A stretch of DNA of 64,000 bases, from the NCBI RefSeq assembly GCF_000971135.1, contig NZ_BBLW01000009.1:109721-173720 (forward strand), given 5' to 3'. Origin of the DNA: Demequina phytophila. Its GTDB lineage: Bacteria; Actinomycetota; Actinomycetes; Actinomycetales; Demequinaceae. The notes under the pieces are model-generated. The model saw nothing but the letters and a program-made list of their open reading frames with translations. It was not told where the DNA came from and made no database searches. Both the position numbers and the translations under genes were made by a program. Positions within the stretch are counted from its first letter, which is position 1. Each line of letters begins with the position of its first letter. This document shows, one piece after another, positions 32,539-40,910 of the stretch.

Positions 32539-32782
32539 GGACGGCTTTGCGTCTGTGCGCGCCGGTGGCCTAGGGTCGGGGTGGGCCCACCCGGGCCCCT
32601 CCTCGAGTCGAGTTCGAGGGCGTGCCGCGACGTCGCGGACCGCCCCGCCGCTCACCCGCGGTCGTGTTCCTCGTCGGGACGCGCCCGTGCCGACCACGTC
32701 GGCCCACCGCCTCGCGCGAGACCACTGCAGTCCGCCGCGTCCTGACCCTCAGCTCCTCCGTGGCCTCACCGAAGGAGCACCC
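32539..32782 (+). other. Long putative 5' leader of a 31-aa small gene
   Basis: TAGGGT at 32571-32576 is a good -10. The next supported start codon is ATG 32783, giving an untranslated leader of about 200 nt. It contains several GC stems (for example around GTGGGCCCAC and CGCGACGTCGCG). No ORF with normal codon use is visible in it. It could hold a structured regulator, but I recognise no riboswitch class. Confidence 0.4.
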
Positions 32783-32878
32783 ATGTTCACCGACGACCTC
32801 GTGTCGATCGCCCAGGCCATCCGCCTCGTCGCCGCGGCGCTCGCCCGCCGGAGCCGGCGCGGCGCGGCACGCGAGTAA
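32783..32878 (+). CDS. 31-aa small protein with amphipathic, Arg-rich helix
   Basis: ATG 32783 follows a perfect GAAGGAG at 32771-32777 with ideal spacing and ends at TAA 32876-32878. The peptide begins MFTDDLVSIAQAIRLVAAAL and ends with a basic tail (ARRSRRGAARE), suggesting a membrane-surface or nucleic-acid-associated helix. The DUF202 gene follows after 36 nt, probably in the same mRNA. The ribosome site and spacer GAAGGAGCACCCATG are identical to those of the binding protein at 18255. Confidence 0.6.
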   Translation: MFTDDLVSIAQAIRLVAAALARRSRRGAARE

Positions 32879-32914
32879 CGTCGACAGCAGGGGGGGCCGG
32901 CAAGGAGGCCTGCC

Positions 32915-33211
32915 ATGGAAGCCGAGCGCACGTTCCTCGCGTGGATCCGCACCGCGCTGATGCTGGCGATCGCGGCGCTCCTGCTGGTCGCGCTCGACGT
33001 GCCGGTGGCTGAGGTCTGGCGGCTCGCCGCCGCCGGGCTCCTGCTGCTGTTGGCGGTCACGGCGGCGGCTCAGGGCCTCTACTCGTGGCGCGTCCACGCG
33101 CGTGCGGCCGGCGACGAGGAGCCCCCGCCCGACCTGCGCGTCGCGAGGTGGCTCGTGTGGGGTGTGGTCGCGGCCGTGCTCCTGCTGCTCGTCGGTTGGG
33201 TGATGACCTGA
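32915..33211 (+). CDS. DUF202 membrane protein
   Basis: A 98-residue protein with the DUF202 signature ERTFLAWIRTALMLA at the N-terminus and three predicted helices (ALMLAIAALLLVALDVPV, LAAAGLLLLLAVTAAAQGLY, LVWGVVAAVLLLLVGWVM). AAGGAGG lies 7 nt before ATG 32915. Family members are small inner-membrane proteins of unknown function, often found alone or with similar small genes. Confidence 0.85.
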   Translation: MEAERTFLAWIRTALMLAIAALLLVALDVPVAEVWRLAAAGLLLLLAVTAAAQGLYSWRVHARAAGDEEPPPDLRVARWLVWGVVAAVLLLLVGWVMT

Positions 33212-33213
33212 CC

Positions 33214-33383
33214 GCACTCGTCGTTTTCATGCACTCTCGCGAGCGCGTGCGGGGGATTCCTCCATGCGCGCGCCGCTTCGTTGCGCTGCGGCCCGCCTCG
33301 TGCACGGAATCGGCACGTGAGGCTCCGACACGCGGCCGCGCAGGCGCCTCGAGCCTGCGAAAGTGCATGAAAACGACGAGCGC
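33214..33383. mobile_element. 170-bp element with near-perfect terminal inverted repeats (MITE-like)
   Basis: CTCGTCGTTTTCATGCACT at 33217-33235 is repeated as an exact inverted copy at 33362-33380. With a few mismatches the pairing extends outward to 33214/33383 and inward to about 30 bp per arm. The A/T-containing arms stand out from the surrounding sequence. No ORF or clear target-site duplication is visible. It lies between convergent genes and could instead be a large bidirectional terminator. Confidence 0.55.
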
Positions 33384-33441
33384 GGGTGCACGCACCTTGC
33401 CGGCGCGCGCCGGTGGTGCGCGCCGGTGGTGTACCTGCGCG

Positions 33442-34464
33442 CTACTCGCCCGTGGGCTTCTCCTCGTGGCCGCCGAATCCCTTGCGCATCGCGGAGAGGG
33501 TGCGCTGGGCGTAGTCGTCGAGGTCGCGCGACGCGAATCGTGAGTACAGCGCGGTGGTGAGGACGGGCGTCGGGACGCCCTCGTCGATGGCCGCGATCGA
33601 GGTCCATCGACCCTCGCCCGAATCGGAGACGTGGCCCGAGAACGTCTCCAGATCGGGGTCCGCGCGCAGAGCCTCCGCCGTGAGGTCGAGCAGCCAGGAC
33701 CCGATCACGGATCCGCGTCGCCACACCTCCGCGACGGCGGCGGTGTCGACGTCGTAGCGGTAGAACTCCGGGTGGGCCAGCGGCGCGGTCTCCGCATCCG
33801 CGTCGCGCGCGACCGCGCCGATGTTCGCGTTCCTCAGCACGTTCAGCCCCTCCGCGTACGCCGCCATGAGCCCGTACTCGATCCCGTTGTGGACCATCTT
33901 CACGAAGTGCCCCGCCCCGGTCGGGCCGCAGTGCAGCCAGCCCTCCTCGCCAGGAGTGAGATCACCCGCCAGCCCGGGAGTCCGGGCCGCCGCGTCCGCA
34001 CCCGGCGCGATGGTCCGCCAGATGGGCGCGAGCCGGGCGACCACCGCATCGTCCCCGCCGATCATCAGGCAGAAACCGCGCGCGAGGCCGTGCACCCCGC
34101 CCGAGGTGCCCACGTCGACCAGGTGGATCCCGGACTCGGCGAGCGAGGTGGCGTGTGCGAGGTCGTCGCGGTAGTAGCTGTTGCCGCCGTCGATGATGGT
34201 GTCGCCCGGCTCGAGCACCGCTGCCAGGCCGGAGATCACTCGCTGCGTGATCTCGCCCGCCGGCACCATCACCCAGACCGCGCGCGGCGCCTCGAGCGCC
34301 TCGATGAACCCCTCGAGCGAGCGCACCGGCACAGCGCCCTCCGCGGCGAGCGCGTCGATCGCGTCCGCGGACACGTCGTGGACCGCGACCGTGTGGCCAT
34401 CGCGCATGAGGCGGCGCGTGAGGCCCGCCCCCATGCGTCCCAGGCCGATCATCCCGATCTGCAT
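33442..34464 (-). CDS. gnd: 6-phosphogluconate dehydrogenase, decarboxylating (short form)
   Basis: A 340-residue enzyme of the short 6PGDH type. It has the Rossmann motif MIGLGRMGAGLTRRLMRDGH, the substrate site DVGTSGGVHGLARGFCLMIG, the catalytic-Lys segment GPTGAGHFVKMVHNGIEYG, and FSGHVSDSGEGRWT. It oxidises 6-phosphogluconate to ribulose 5-phosphate plus CO2 in the oxidative pentose phosphate pathway. GGAAGGA precedes ATG 34464, inside the end of zwf; zwf stops one base before this gene, so the two enzymes of the pathway are coupled. The short form is often NAD-linked, but that is not decided here. Confidence 0.94.
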   Translation of the reverse strand: MQIGMIGLGRMGAGLTRRLMRDGHTVAVHDVSADAIDALAAEGAVPVRSLEGFIEALEAPRAVWVMVPAGEITQRVISGLAAVLEPGDTIIDGGNSYYRDDLAHATSLAESGIHLVDVGTSGGVHGLARGFCLMIGGDDAVVARLAPIWRTIAPGADAAARTPGLAGDLTPGEEGWLHCGPTGAGHFVKMVHNGIEYGLMAAYAEGLNVLRNANIGAVARDADAETAPLAHPEFYRYDVDTAAVAEVWRRGSVIGSWLLDLTAEALRADPDLETFSGHVSDSGEGRWTSIAAIDEGVPTPVLTTALYSRFASRDLDDYAQRTLSAMRKGFGGHEEKPTGE

Positions 34465-34465
34465 G

Positions 34466-35881
34466 TCACTTCCTTCCGTGCGAGTTGGGTGTGGAGGGGT
34501 CGTGCCAGGGGCCGTCCCCTCCGATGAGCGTGTCGGCCTCTGTGGGGCCCCAGCTGCCCGGCGCATACCGGATGGCCGGGGCGTGGTCGGTGAGCACCCC
34601 GTCGACCACACGCCATGCCGCCTCGACCGATTCCTCCGAGGTGAACAGCGCGCGATCGCCCTGCATCGCGTCGCCGAGGAGGCGCTCGTAAGGGCGGCGG
34701 TCGGCGACGCCGCTGGTCTCGGCGATGAGCTCGCGCTGCTCGCCGACGAACTCCTCGCCCGGCGTCTTCACGCGCGCGCCGAGCGCGATCTCGCCGTCCG
34801 GTTGGAGCCGGAAGCGCAGGTGGTTGGGGTGCTGCGCCATCATCGCGTCGTCGAACAGCGCCTGCGGCGGCTTCTTGAACTCGACGATCACCTCGTGCAC
34901 CGTGGCGGGCAGGTGCTTGCCGGTGCGCAGGTACCAGGGCACGCCCGCCCACCGCCACGAGTCGATGAACAGCCGCGCCGCCACGTAGGTCTCGACGTCG
35001 GAGCCGCGTGCCACACCCGGCTCGTCGCGGTAGCCCTCGAACTGGCCGCGCACGATGTCGTTCCTGGTGAGCGGCCGGATCGCGCGGAACACGTTGGCCT
35101 TGGCCTCGTGCACCGCGCCGTACCCCTGGTACGCGGGCGGCTCCATCGCGAGCAGCGCCACGATCTGCAGCATGTGGTTCTCGAGCACGTCCCGCAGCGC
35201 GCCGGCGCTCTCGAAGAACGCGCCGCGACCCTGCACGCCGAAGTCCTCCGCGATGGTGATCTGCACGCTCGCGATGCGGTCGCGGTTCCACACCGGCTCC
35301 AGGAACGAGTTCGCGAAGCGGAAGTAGAGCAGGTTCATGATCTGCTCCTTGCCCAGGAAGTGGTCGATGCGGAACACCGACTCCTCCGGGAAGGCCTTGC
35401 GCACCACCGCGTCGAGCGCCTGCGCGGACGCGAGGTCGCGCCCGAACGGCTTCTCGACCACCACCCGGCCGTGCTTGTGCAGCCCGACCGCGGACAGCCC
35501 CTCGATCACCGTGGCGAACAGCGTGGGAGGGATCGCGAGATAGTGCACGGGACGATGCGCGTCCCCCACGGCCTCCTTGAGCGCCCGGAAGGTCGCGGGG
35601 TCCTGGTAGTCGCCGTCGACGTAGCGGAGCAGGTCCAGCAGCCGGGCCAGCGCCTCGGGCTCGTGGTCCGGGTGAGCCGCCTCGACCGACTCGCGGGCGC
35701 GCGTCCGCAGGTCCTCAAGCGTCCACTGCGAGTACGCCACGCCCACCACCGGCACCGTGAGCTCGCCCTCCAGCACCATGCCGTACAGCGCGGGGAAGAT
35801 CTGCTTGCGGGCGAGGTCTCCGCTCGCGCCGAAGAAGACGAGCACATCCGAGAGGGCGGGCTCGTGGGTCGGGGTGCTCAT
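34466..35881 (-). CDS. zwf: Glucose-6-phosphate dehydrogenase
   Basis: A 471-residue enzyme opening the oxidative pentose phosphate pathway. The dinucleotide motif VFFGASGDLARKQIFPALYG, the catalytic-site motif RIDHFLGKEQ (with the active-site His and Lys) and VVEKPFGRDLAS are all intact. GGAGG before ATG 35881 supports the start, which overlaps the stop of the upstream SDR gene (ATGA). The next gene is gnd, so NADPH-producing steps are co-expressed. The lactonase gene pgl is not in the cluster. Confidence 0.96.
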   Translation of the reverse strand: MSTPTHEPALSDVLVFFGASGDLARKQIFPALYGMVLEGELTVPVVGVAYSQWTLEDLRTRARESVEAAHPDHEPEALARLLDLLRYVDGDYQDPATFRALKEAVGDAHRPVHYLAIPPTLFATVIEGLSAVGLHKHGRVVVEKPFGRDLASAQALDAVVRKAFPEESVFRIDHFLGKEQIMNLLYFRFANSFLEPVWNRDRIASVQITIAEDFGVQGRGAFFESAGALRDVLENHMLQIVALLAMEPPAYQGYGAVHEAKANVFRAIRPLTRNDIVRGQFEGYRDEPGVARGSDVETYVAARLFIDSWRWAGVPWYLRTGKHLPATVHEVIVEFKKPPQALFDDAMMAQHPNHLRFRLQPDGEIALGARVKTPGEEFVGEQRELIAETSGVADRRPYERLLGDAMQGDRALFTSEESVEAAWRVVDGVLTDHAPAIRYAPGSWGPTEADTLIGGDGPWHDPSTPNSHGRK

Positions 35882-36840
35882 GCGCTGCCCTCCTTGGCTC
35901 GTGCGGCCGCGGCGGCCGCCTCCACGTCCATGCGCTCGCCGGTCAGCGCGATCGAGGCCTCCCACAGCGCCGGGATCCCGGCCTCGATGGCGGCGCGACG
36001 CAGCAGGAACCGGCGCGTCGGCGGGCCGCTGAGCCCCCAGCGGGGACCCCACAGGGTGCCGCCGCGGGCGTGCGGGTCGGTCGCGGCCCGCAGCTGCGGA
36101 AGCGCCCCCTCGTCGGGATGCATCCCGCGCTGCTCGGCGTACGCCTCCCAGAACGGGCCCTGCCGTCCGCCGCCGCCCTCACGGACGGTGCGCTTCTGCA
36201 GGTCGGTGCGCGAGATGCCCGGGTGAGCGCAGAGGGCCCGGGCGGGCGTGGCCGCGGCGCGCAGCGCATCGTCCAGGCCGAAGGCGAGCTGAAGCGCGGC
36301 GAGCTTGCTGCGGCCGTAGGAGCGCCAGTCGTCGTACCGGCCCTCGAGATGCGGGTTGGCGGGGTCGACGGCCTCCGCATTGAGGCGCGCGATCGACGTG
36401 GTGGTGACGATGCGCGCCGCGGGGGCAGCGACCAGGCTGGGAAGGAGGCGCGAGAGCAGCGTCCAGTGGCCCAGGTGGTTGACGGCGAGCTGGGTCTCGA
36501 AGCCGTCCTCGGTGCGGCGCTCGGGCATGGCCATCACCCCGGCGTTCGCGAGTAACAGATCGATCCGCGGGTGCGTGGCGGCGATCGCCGCCGCCGCATC
36601 GCGGACGCTCGCCTGCGAGCCCAGGTCGACGGGCACGTGCTCGAGCGAGGCCTCCGGAACCTGCGCGAGGACCGCGGCCCGCGCATCGTCCGTCTTGGCG
36701 GTGTCGCGCGCCGCCATCACGACGTGCGCGCCCGCGCGGGCGAGCGCGGTGGTGCAGGCGAGGCCGAGCCCGCCGTTCGCTCCGGTGACGACCGCGATGC
36801 GGCCGGTCAGGTCGGGGATGTCTGCGGATGTCCAGGTCAC
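35878..36840 (-). CDS. Short-chain dehydrogenase/reductase
   Basis: A 320-residue SDR similar to retinol-dehydrogenase-like members. It has the cofactor motif VVTGANGGLGLACTTALARA, the NNAG-equivalent LLANAGVMAMPE, catalytic Tyr/Lys in YGRSK, and Ser in the TTTSIARL region. The GTG start at 36840 is preceded by GGAGAGGAG. It overlaps zwf by 4 nt and heads the SDR-zwf-gnd operon. The substrate is unknown; its place may reflect use of the NADPH made by the two downstream enzymes. Confidence 0.87.
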   Translation of the reverse strand: MTWTSADIPDLTGRIAVVTGANGGLGLACTTALARAGAHVVMAARDTAKTDDARAAVLAQVPEASLEHVPVDLGSQASVRDAAAAIAATHPRIDLLLANAGVMAMPERRTEDGFETQLAVNHLGHWTLLSRLLPSLVAAPAARIVTTTSIARLNAEAVDPANPHLEGRYDDWRSYGRSKLAALQLAFGLDDALRAAATPARALCAHPGISRTDLQKRTVREGGGGRQGPFWEAYAEQRGMHPDEGALPQLRAATDPHARGGTLWGPRWGLSGPPTRRFLLRRAAIEAGIPALWEASIALTGERMDVEAAAAAARAKEGSA

Positions 36841-36930
36841 GGGTGCTCCTCTCCCCACTGGCCAACCTAGGGCAATGCGCCGATGTTCCGCAGGGCGACC
36901 TAGGGTGGTGCCAGGGAGAAGGGGTGGGCG

Positions 36931-37440
36931 ATGACGGCGGTGCTCTCGGTGCGGCGGGCGGACCTCACCACGCTCGCCGTCGACGCGATAGTGAACGCGG
37001 CGAACTCGTCCCTGCTGGGCGGCGGAGGAGTCGACGGTGCGATCCACCGCGCCGCGGGTCCCGGGCTGCTCGAGGAGTGCATGACGCTGCGCGGCTGCGC
37101 GGTCGGATCCGCGAAGATCACGGGCGGGCACGCGCTGCCCGCACGGCACGTCATCCACGCGGTCGGGCCGGTCTGGCATGGCGGCGACCAGGGTGAGGCG
37201 GAGCGGCTGGCCGGCGCCTACACGGCGTCGATCGCGCTCGCGCAGACGTACGGGTGCCGGTCGGTCGCGTTCCCGTGCATCTCGACGGGGGTGTTCGGGT
37301 ACCCGAAGGACCTCGCCGCGACGGTGGCGGTGCGCGCCGTGGGGGCGGCGCTCGCCTCCGCGCCCGCGGTCGAGGACGTGGTCTTCTGCGTCTTCTCCGA
37401 TGAGGACCTGGCGATCTACCGGGGCATTCTCGGTGGGTAG
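36931..37440 (+). CDS. Macrodomain protein (O-acetyl-ADP-ribose deacetylase-like)
   Basis: A 169-residue single macrodomain. The ADP-ribose-binding loops are [20 protein letters not shown] and [15 protein letters not shown], and the catalytic-type Asn and Asp are present ([17 protein letters not shown]). Similar proteins (YmdB/MacroD class) remove O-acetyl groups from ADP-ribose or ADP-ribosyl marks from proteins. AGAAGGGG upstream of ATG 36931 and TAGGGT at 36901-36906 mark translation and transcription starts. Confidence 0.92.
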   Translation: MTAVLSVRRADLTTLAVDAIVNAANSSLLGGGGVDGAIHRAAGPGLLEECMTLRGCAVGSAKITGGHALPARHVIHAVGPVWHGGDQGEAERLAGAYTASIALAQTYGCRSVAFPCISTGVFGYPKDLAATVAVRAVGAALASAPAVEDVVFCVFSDEDLAIYRGILGG

Positions 37441-37443
37441 GGT
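37438..37443 (+). promoter_or_regulatory. -10 element TAGGGT overlapping the macrodomain stop codon
   Basis: The TAG stop 37438-37440 is also the first half of TAGGGT. Six nt later comes GTG 37450 of the next gene. Confidence 0.55.
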
Positions 37444-37449
37444 GGCGCG

Positions 37450-38334
37450 GTGAGAGTGCTGCGGGGTGTCGAGCCGGGGCTTGCCGGGGAGTGGCTGCGG
37501 GGGCGGATCGGCGGGTGGGCGACCGTCGGCGGCGTCGCCGGCACGGGGTTCGAGGCGTATGCGCGTGTGCTCCACCCGGTCCCGGCGCGCAGGCTCTCCT
37601 GGGAGGACCCTGGCGGCGGCATGGTCCCCCGCGTGGTGGAGGAGCGCGACTGGAGCTGGGCGGAGGTCGCCACCGCGGTGGGCGGCGCGATGCATCCGCT
37701 GGTGCAGTGGTACGCGCTGACCTCTGACGAGGACATCGTGAGCCTCGAGAGCGGCTGGGACGTCGGTCAGACCCGTGACGGCTGGCTCGACCCGCGGCTG
37801 TGGGCGGCGCTGGTGCCGCACCTCACGCGCGCCGATGCGCCCGACGTGATCCTCGGGTTCTGGACGGGCTTCGGCACCTTCGAACGGGGCCGCCGGCACG
37901 TCGCCATCGCCGTCGAGGGGGACGATGCGCGGGCCGGGTCCGAGCCCCATCTCCCCGTGGTGGCGGAGGAGGCTTTCGAGGCGTTCGCGGAGGGTGAGCT
38001 GCTCGAGATCCCGGGTCTTGAGGGAACCGGGCGCGGGTACCTCATGCTGCGGGGCGAGCTGGCGCTGCTCGGGGACCCGGACTGGGGGTTCGACGCCGGG
38101 ATCGGGTGGTGGGGACCCTTCCGCGAGCCCATGCCGCAGTATGCGTGGCCCGCCGACCACTCGTGGCTGGTCGCGAGCGAGATCGACTGGGACTCGACGA
38201 TCGTGGCCGGGTCGCGTGCCCTGGTCGATGCCGTGCTGGCCGATCCGGCGTTCGAGGCGTTCGAGGTGCGACCCGACGACCGGCTCGACTGGGACGGAGA
38301 CACGGTGAACCCGCCGCGGGGTGAGCGGCGCTGA
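37450..38334 (+). CDS. Hypothetical protein, 294 aa
   Basis: A soluble acidic protein, Trp-rich (WSWAEVATAVGG, HPLVQWYAL, GIGWWGPFREPMP, ADHSWLVASEIDWDST). I see no membrane segment or known catalytic motif. The ending SRALVDAVLADPAFEAFEV resembles proteins that compare or report a value over a defined interval. It appears to be transcribed from its own leaderless promoter, although it follows the macrodomain gene by only 9 nt. Confidence 0.7.
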   Translation: MRVLRGVEPGLAGEWLRGRIGGWATVGGVAGTGFEAYARVLHPVPARRLSWEDPGGGMVPRVVEERDWSWAEVATAVGGAMHPLVQWYALTSDEDIVSLESGWDVGQTRDGWLDPRLWAALVPHLTRADAPDVILGFWTGFGTFERGRRHVAIAVEGDDARAGSEPHLPVVAEEAFEAFAEGELLEIPGLEGTGRGYLMLRGELALLGDPDWGFDAGIGWWGPFREPMPQYAWPADHSWLVASEIDWDSTIVAGSRALVDAVLADPAFEAFEVRPDDRLDWDGDTVNPPRGERR

Positions 38335-38354
38335 GCGCGCCCACCGTCGCGAAG

Positions 38355-38491
38355 TTATCCCCAGCAAGAAGTTCGTTCGCCGCTCGTCGCTGGGGCGAGT
38401 TTTGCATCGTGCCTGATGTGTGGGGTGGTGGTGCTGATGTCCACAGGCGGGACATCGGGGAAGGTTATCCACCCTGGTAGATCTGTGGATT
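38355..38491. other. Cluster of DnaA-box-like 9-mers upstream of the HNH gene
   Basis: Near matches to TTATCCACA/TTGTCCACA occur at 38355 (TTATCCCCA), 38437 (ATGTCCACA), 38465 (TTATCCACC) and 38483 in reverse (AATCCACAG). Each is one or two bases off consensus. There is no dnaA or dnaN here, so this is not the replication origin. Confidence 0.35.
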
Positions 38492-38533
38492 CGTGGTGGG
38501 GTGAGTGTCAGAGGGTGGTGGTGGACTGGTCTC

Positions 38534-39853
38534 ATGACGTTCTCGACGGCTCGTTTGACCACCGCGGTGGCGGCGTTGCGCCATTTCGATGGGGTGGATG
38601 TCGATGCGCTCGATGATGAGGCGTTCGCGGTGTTCCAGGAGGCGGTGGCGTGCGTGTACCGCCATGCAGGGGTCGCGGCGGCGGAGGGCGCCGCCGCGGT
38701 GCAGCGACGATCCGCCGCGGAGAGGGGTGCGTCGGGGTGGGCTCGCCAGCATGGGCACCGTCATGCGCGGGCGAAGGTCGCCGAGGATCTCGGGATCGGT
38801 GAGGGCGAGGCTCAGAAGCTGATCGATGCCGCCGATTCGGGCAAGAAGGAGAAGTACCCGCTGGTCGCGGCGGCTCACGCGGAGGGACGCATCGGGGCGG
38901 CGGCGGTGACGGTGGTGACGGAGACGTTGGATGCGTTGGCCGGCATCGAGGGGTGCCCCGATGATGTGGAGGCACGCCTGGTCGTGAAGGCGGAGCGGTT
39001 GACGCTGCGGGATCTGAAGCGTGCGTGCGAGCGCTTGCGGGCGCGGCTGGATCGTGAGGCGTTGGCCGCGAAGGAGGCCCGCCACCGTGCGCAGCGGTCG
39101 GTGGCCGTCTCGCAGGATGCGGACGGGATGACGCGTATCTCGGCGCGGTTGGATGCGGCATCGGCGGCACCGATCGTGGCGTGGCTGGATGCGCAGGTGA
39201 AGGACGCGTTCCAGCGCCGCCACGACGATCCTGCCGTCGCCCTGGCAGACCGACGCACGGCCGCACAGATCCGTGCCGACGTGCTGGTGATGCTCGCCCA
39301 GCATGGGCTGGGCTGTGACCAGCCCGGCACGGGCGTGCGGACCGAGGTCATCATCCGGGTGAACAAGAAGGACCTGGAGGACGACCTCGCGTTGGGCTCG
39401 TGCGACTCGCTGCCGGGCGACATCACCGTGGGCACGCTGCGGATGATGGCGGTGGATGCGCGGATCCTGCCCGCCGTGATGGGCGGCGACTCGGTCCCGC
39501 TGGACTGGGGGCGCGCCAGGCGGCTGTACACGGTGGATCAACGCAAGGCCTTGATGGAGCGCGACGGGGGCTGTGCGTGGTGTCTGGCGCCACCGACCTG
39601 GTGCATCGTCCACCACTCGAGATTCTGGGCCAGGGACGGGGGACGGACGGACCTCAAGGACGGCGTGCCCTTGTGCACCGGGTGCCACGTGACCGTGCAT
39701 ACGAGCGGCTGGGAGATCCAGATGCGCGACGGGCGACCGTGGTTCATCCCGCCTGCCTCGATCGACCCCACCCGCACCCCGATCCGAGGCGGCGTCGCAC
39801 GCCTCGAGCTCGACGACCGGCCCGTCCGCCACACCGAACCCCGCGCCGCATGA
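38534..39853 (+). CDS. HNH endonuclease with DUF222 (13E12 repeat family)
   Basis: A 439-residue protein. The N-terminal two thirds is the DUF222/13E12 domain (GASGWARQHGHRHARAKVAE, AHAEGRIGAAAVTVVTETLD, RISARLDAASAAPIVAWLDA). The C-terminus has an HNH nuclease domain with zinc cysteines (CAWCLAPP, LCTGCH) and the HNH core CIVHHSRFWARDGGRTDLKD. These genes are multicopy and mobile-like in actinobacteria. The DNA uses GAT and other A/T-ending codons more than its neighbours, consistent with transfer. ATG 38534 is preferred; GTG 38501 would add 11 residues. Neither has a good ribosome site. Confidence 0.88.
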   Translation: MTFSTARLTTAVAALRHFDGVDVDALDDEAFAVFQEAVACVYRHAGVAAAEGAAAVQRRSAAERGASGWARQHGHRHARAKVAEDLGIGEGEAQKLIDAADSGKKEKYPLVAAAHAEGRIGAAAVTVVTETLDALAGIEGCPDDVEARLVVKAERLTLRDLKRACERLRARLDREALAAKEARHRAQRSVAVSQDADGMTRISARLDAASAAPIVAWLDAQVKDAFQRRHDDPAVALADRRTAAQIRADVLVMLAQHGLGCDQPGTGVRTEVIIRVNKKDLEDDLALGSCDSLPGDITVGTLRMMAVDARILPAVMGGDSVPLDWGRARRLYTVDQRKALMERDGGCAWCLAPPTWCIVHHSRFWARDGGRTDLKDGVPLCTGCHVTVHTSGWEIQMRDGRPWFIPPASIDPTRTPIRGGVARLELDDRPVRHTEPRAA

Positions 39854-39882
39854 CCAGGGGAGGGCTCTGCCCGCAGCGGCGC

Positions 39883-40872
39883 TCAGCGGTGGACCACCAC
39901 CTTGCCGATCATCGACTGCGACTCGACGCGGCGGTGCGCCTCACGCAGGTGGGAGGCCGTGAAGTCCTCGAGGTACTCGCTGGCGGTGGTGCGGACCAGG
40001 CCGCGCTCGGCCAGGTGCGCGACCTCGGCGAGGTACTCGCCCTGGACGTGGAGGTCGGAGGCGCCGTGGAGGGCACGCGCGAACATGTACTCGAGGTGCA
40101 GCGACATCGACTTCGACTTGAGCGGTGCGAGGTCCTCGAAGCCGCCGTCGATCGCCACGACACCCGCGAAGGGGCGCCCGAGGGCCGCGTAGGCCGCGAG
40201 GTTGCCGGGCGTGTAGGCGGACAGCACGTGGTCCACGCCGTCGGGCGCGACCTCCCTCACCGCCGCCTCAAGGTCGTGGTGGTCGACCACCGCGTCGGCG
40301 CCCATGTCCGTGGCCCACTCTGCAGAGGCCTCCCGAGCGGCCGTGGCGATCACGCGGAGCCGCGTGGTGGCCTTCGCGAGCTGGATCGCCGCCGACCCGA
40401 CCCCGCCGGCGCCGCCGACCACCAGCAGGGTCCCCTCGGAGCGGGGGCCCAGCCGCAGGTGGTCACGGAGGGCCTCGAGCGCCGTGAGGGCCGTGAGGGG
40501 AAGCGACGCTGCCTGCGCGAAGGTCCACGTCGATGGCTTGTGGGCGACGATCCTGTGGTCGACGGCCTGATAGTCGGCGTTCGAGCCGGCACGGGAGATG
40601 TCCCCGGCCCACCAGACCTCGTCACCCGGGGCGAATCCCGTGACCTCCGCGCCCACGGCCTCGACCACGCCCGCGCCGTCGTAGCCGAGGATCCTCGGGC
40701 TGTCCGGCGTCGAGCGCGCGACGCGCACCTTCACGTCGACAGGGTTGACGGACACCGCCTCGACCCGGATGAGCAGGTCGCGGGGGCCGTGGTCGGGCAG
40801 GGCGATCTCGACGTCGACGAGCGCCTCGTGGCTCTCGATGGGCAACCCGGCGAACGCTGCGATGGCGTGCAT
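39883..40872 (-). CDS. NADP-dependent MDR-family oxidoreductase (quinone reductase-like)
   Basis: A 329-residue medium-chain dehydrogenase without structural zinc cysteines. It shows VSVNPVDVKVRVA, LGYDGAGVVEAVGAEVTGFA and the Rossmann motif VVGGAGGVGSAAIQLAKA. This pattern fits zinc-independent quinone or enone reductases (ZADH-type). GAAGGGA lies before ATG 40872. It is the downstream neighbour of the YhgE operon on the same strand, but a 38-nt gap and a TAGGGT -10 suggest separate transcription. Confidence 0.87.
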   Translation of the reverse strand: MHAIAAFAGLPIESHEALVDVEIALPDHGPRDLLIRVEAVSVNPVDVKVRVARSTPDSPRILGYDGAGVVEAVGAEVTGFAPGDEVWWAGDISRAGSNADYQAVDHRIVAHKPSTWTFAQAASLPLTALTALEALRDHLRLGPRSEGTLLVVGGAGGVGSAAIQLAKATTRLRVIATAAREASAEWATDMGADAVVDHHDLEAAVREVAPDGVDHVLSAYTPGNLAAYAALGRPFAGVVAIDGGFEDLAPLKSKSMSLHLEYMFARALHGASDLHVQGEYLAEVAHLAERGLVRTTASEYLEDFTASHLREAHRRVESQSMIGKVVVHR

Positions 40873-40910
40873 GACGGTCCCTTCTCGCCCTTCGACCCTA
40901 CGCCGACGCG

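Noticed and set aside
33085..33543. Plus-strand ORF across the inverted-repeat element
   Set aside because: It overlaps the DUF202 gene end and the antisense of gnd, and it has an Arg-rich composition without coding character.
38341..38500. Chromosomal replication origin
   Set aside because: The DnaA-like boxes are imperfect and there is no dnaA, dnaN or AT-rich unwinding element nearby.
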